This document shows positions 62,414 to 64,000 of a stretch of DNA of 64,000 bases, one piece after another. This DNA is from Paludibacterium purpuratum. GTDB taxonomy: Bacteria; Pseudomonadota; Gammaproteobacteria; Burkholderiales; Chromobacteriaceae. Every line of letters begins with the position of its first letter. The stretch's first letter is position 1. Under the pieces are notes generated by a model that was not told where the DNA came from, ran no database searches, and saw only the letters and a program-made list of their open reading frames with translations. The position numbers were made by a program, and so were the translations under genes. The DNA is taken from assembly GCF_004363805.1 (NCBI RefSeq), contig NZ_SNZP01000007.1:62001-126000 (forward strand), given 5' to 3'.

Positions 62414-63973
62414 TCAGAAGAAGCGCGGCATGCTCATGTTGAGCTTCGATTGGTACATGGCGCTATCGGCATCTTGCAGTAGCGCCTCCGGCGTTTCCCG
62501 CGTGCCGTTGAACACGCGGATGCCGATGCTGGCCGATGCGCGGTAGTCGACGCCGTCCAGCCGGTAGTCGCGGTTGATGGCCTGGTGAATGACCGTGGCC
62601 ATATCCTGTGCGTGCGACAAGGCCTGTTCGACACTCGCCCCCAGGTTCTCCAGCATGACCACGAATTCGTCGCCGCCCAGGCGCGCGACGGTGTCGCTCT
62701 TGCGTACGGCCTGACTCAGGCTTTGCGCCAGAGCGACCAATAGTTTGTCGCCGATGCCATGTCCATGGCAGTCGTTCAATTGCTTGAATTTATCCAGATC
62801 GATGAACAACAGCGCGGCGTGGTTCGATTGTCGCTCGCTGCCGTGTTGCGCCTGCAAGATACGGTCCATCAACAGTCGCCGGTTGGGCAGCATGGTCAGC
62901 GGGTCGTGGAAGGCCATCTGGCGCAGTTGGTCTTCCAGCCGCTTGCGTTCGGTCAGGTCGTTGAACTGCAGCAGCAGGTGGGTTGTACCGAGGATCGATG
63001 AGGGGTGGATGCGGCAGTCGAGCCAAATTTGGTGGCCGGATGGCGTGGTGGTGTGAAATTCGCATCGACCGCTTTGTCGGCTATTCAGCGCCTGGGTGCA
63101 GGCGGCGAACAGTCCGGCGTCGCGCCAGTGGGCCAGGTGGTGGAAGTTTTGTTGCAGCAGTTCGGCGCGCGGTGTTTCTACCAATTGGGCATAGGCATCG
63201 TTGACCAGCGCGCACTGGCCGTCGGCGCGGTAGACGGCGGTGGCCAGCGGCGAGTTGGCCAGGATTTCGCGGTTGAAGCCCAGGGTCTCGACCACGCGGT
63301 CGTGCATGCGCGAAGTGATGACCAGGATCATGGTTAGCGACATCCAGATATTGAACAGCAGGCCGTAGTAGCCCGGTGCGGCGATCAATAGGCTTGAAGT
63401 TTTGCTGTAGTCCGGGCTGACCAGCGCCGTCGGCGCGACCCAGGCGCGTGCGAGAAAGAGCGCCAGGCCGCCTAACTGGATGGCGATGGTCAGGCGCAGC
63501 CAACCGGCGAGTTGCCGGTCGTGGTGTTGCGCCAAGGTCCAGGCATAGGCGACGTACCAGATGCCCATGACCAACGATACCCAGATCAGGCGCGCGTTGA
63601 GCGAGGGCTGGATGTCGGTGTACCACCAGCACGGCACGGCGACCAGCGCAAAGGCGGCCAGCGGTAGCCAGCGCTCGTCGTGTCGCCGTGGCAGGCGCAT
63701 CAGACGGCGCAGTGCCATCAGCTTCCAGCTATCGCCGATCGCGAACAGTCCATTGCCGAGCGGAATCGTCCATGCGGCGCTGGCGGGCGTGCGCAAGAAC
63801 AGCTCTAAGGCGCCCAGGAACAGAAAGGCCAGCCCGATGCCCCAGTCGCGTAGACAGGGTTCTTCCGGCATGTGGCGCCAGGCGCCGAACGAGCAGGCGG
63901 AAAAGACCAGGCTGCCGACCACCGCGAGGGAGGCAATGGTTGGAATGTCGAATACCAGCAAGGGAGAGCTCAC
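62414..63973 (-). CDS. Membrane diguanylate cyclase with PAS and GGDEF domains
   Basis: The 519-residue protein starts at a GTG (63971-63973), with no clear ribosome-binding site. About seven hydrophobic helices fill residues 10-225. A PAS domain follows (NREILANSPLATAVYRADGQCALVNDAYAQLVE, about 233-345), and then the GGDEF domain. The catalytic motif is intact (Gly433-Gly-Asp-Glu-Phe437) and the product-inhibition site RxxD is present at Arg424-Asp427. No EAL domain. It should make cyclic di-GMP in response to a membrane or PAS-sensed signal. Confidence 0.93.
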   Translation of the reverse strand: MSSPLLVFDIPTIASLAVVGSLVFSACSFGAWRHMPEEPCLRDWGIGLAFLFLGALELFLRTPASAAWTIPLGNGLFAIGDSWKLMALRRLMRLPRRHDERWLPLAAFALVAVPCWWYTDIQPSLNARLIWVSLVMGIWYVAYAWTLAQHHDRQLAGWLRLTIAIQLGGLALFLARAWVAPTALVSPDYSKTSSLLIAAPGYYGLLFNIWMSLTMILVITSRMHDRVVETLGFNREILANSPLATAVYRADGQCALVNDAYAQLVETPRAELLQQNFHHLAHWRDAGLFAACTQALNSRQSGRCEFHTTTPSGHQIWLDCRIHPSSILGTTHLLLQFNDLTERKRLEDQLRQMAFHDPLTMLPNRRLLMDRILQAQHGSERQSNHAALLFIDLDKFKQLNDCHGHGIGDKLLVALAQSLSQAVRKSDTVARLGGDEFVVMLENLGASVEQALSHAQDMATVIHQAINRDYRLDGVDYRASASIGIRVFNGTRETPEALLQDADSAMYQSKLNMSMPRFF

Positions 63974-64000
63974 TTGATTGTTTGCAAATTTATATATTAT

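Overview
The window is a chromosomal segment of a GC-rich Gram-negative proteobacterium. A respiratory nitrate reductase operon, an assimilatory-type nitrite reductase, class Ia ribonucleotide reductase, several chemoreceptors and QseBC-, SoxR- and OxyR-type regulation fit a motile, facultatively anaerobic betaproteobacterium, most likely Neisseriales/Chromobacteriaceae. That placement is inferred from gene content and style only. No rRNA, tRNA, CRISPR array or intact transposase was seen.

Layout. 1-4.2 kb (minus): an RHS/YD-repeat protein running off the left edge, preceded in the same operon by two paralogous proteins of unknown function. 4.5-15.6 kb (plus): nitrate block narK, nirBD, narGHJI. 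15.7-18.6 kb: a questin-oxidase-like gene divergent from soxR across a shared SoxR-type promoter, two decayed copies of an outer-membrane protein start, and a KilA-N gene. 18.6-21.7 kb: a QseBC-like two-component system divergent from a MipA/OmpV porin-like protein. 21.9-26 kb (minus): LysE exporter, secreted phospholipase D, solute-binding protein, TPR membrane protein. 26.2-30.5 kb (plus): FIST protein, histidine kinase and chemoreceptor, resembling a NosP/NahK nitric-oxide sensing pair. 31-34.3 kb: broken toxin-antitoxin pair, DUF1272, a parvulin, a truncated AraC regulator, DUF3224. 34.5-40.7 kb: TetR plus rifampin-phosphotransferase-like enzyme, DUF2867, and katG behind an OxyR-type site.

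41.0-45.2 kb is the most interesting part: a visibly AT-rich island with a 78-residue precursor built almost entirely of three tandem 26-residue repeats, a borosin-type (tetrapyrrole-methylase fold) peptide N-methyltransferase, a HExxH protein of the peptide beta-hydroxylase type, a 2OG-Fe(II) oxygenase, and a convergent MFS transporter. I interpret it as a split-borosin-like RiPP pathway with a multicore precursor and two extra oxygenases; I know of no characterised pathway with this exact composition.

45.4-55.8 kb is accessory DNA: hydrolase, a decayed DUF1016 gene, a lectin-like protein, two barstar-like genes as an inverted duplication, lipoproteins, a frameshifted gene, an HNH-like protein and a short run of integron-cassette-like genes with attC-like sites. 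55.9-64 kb returns to core genome: nrdB, a small intervening gene, nrdA with two N-terminal ATP-cone-like regions, a CZB chemoreceptor, an HD phosphohydrolase and a diguanylate cyclase.
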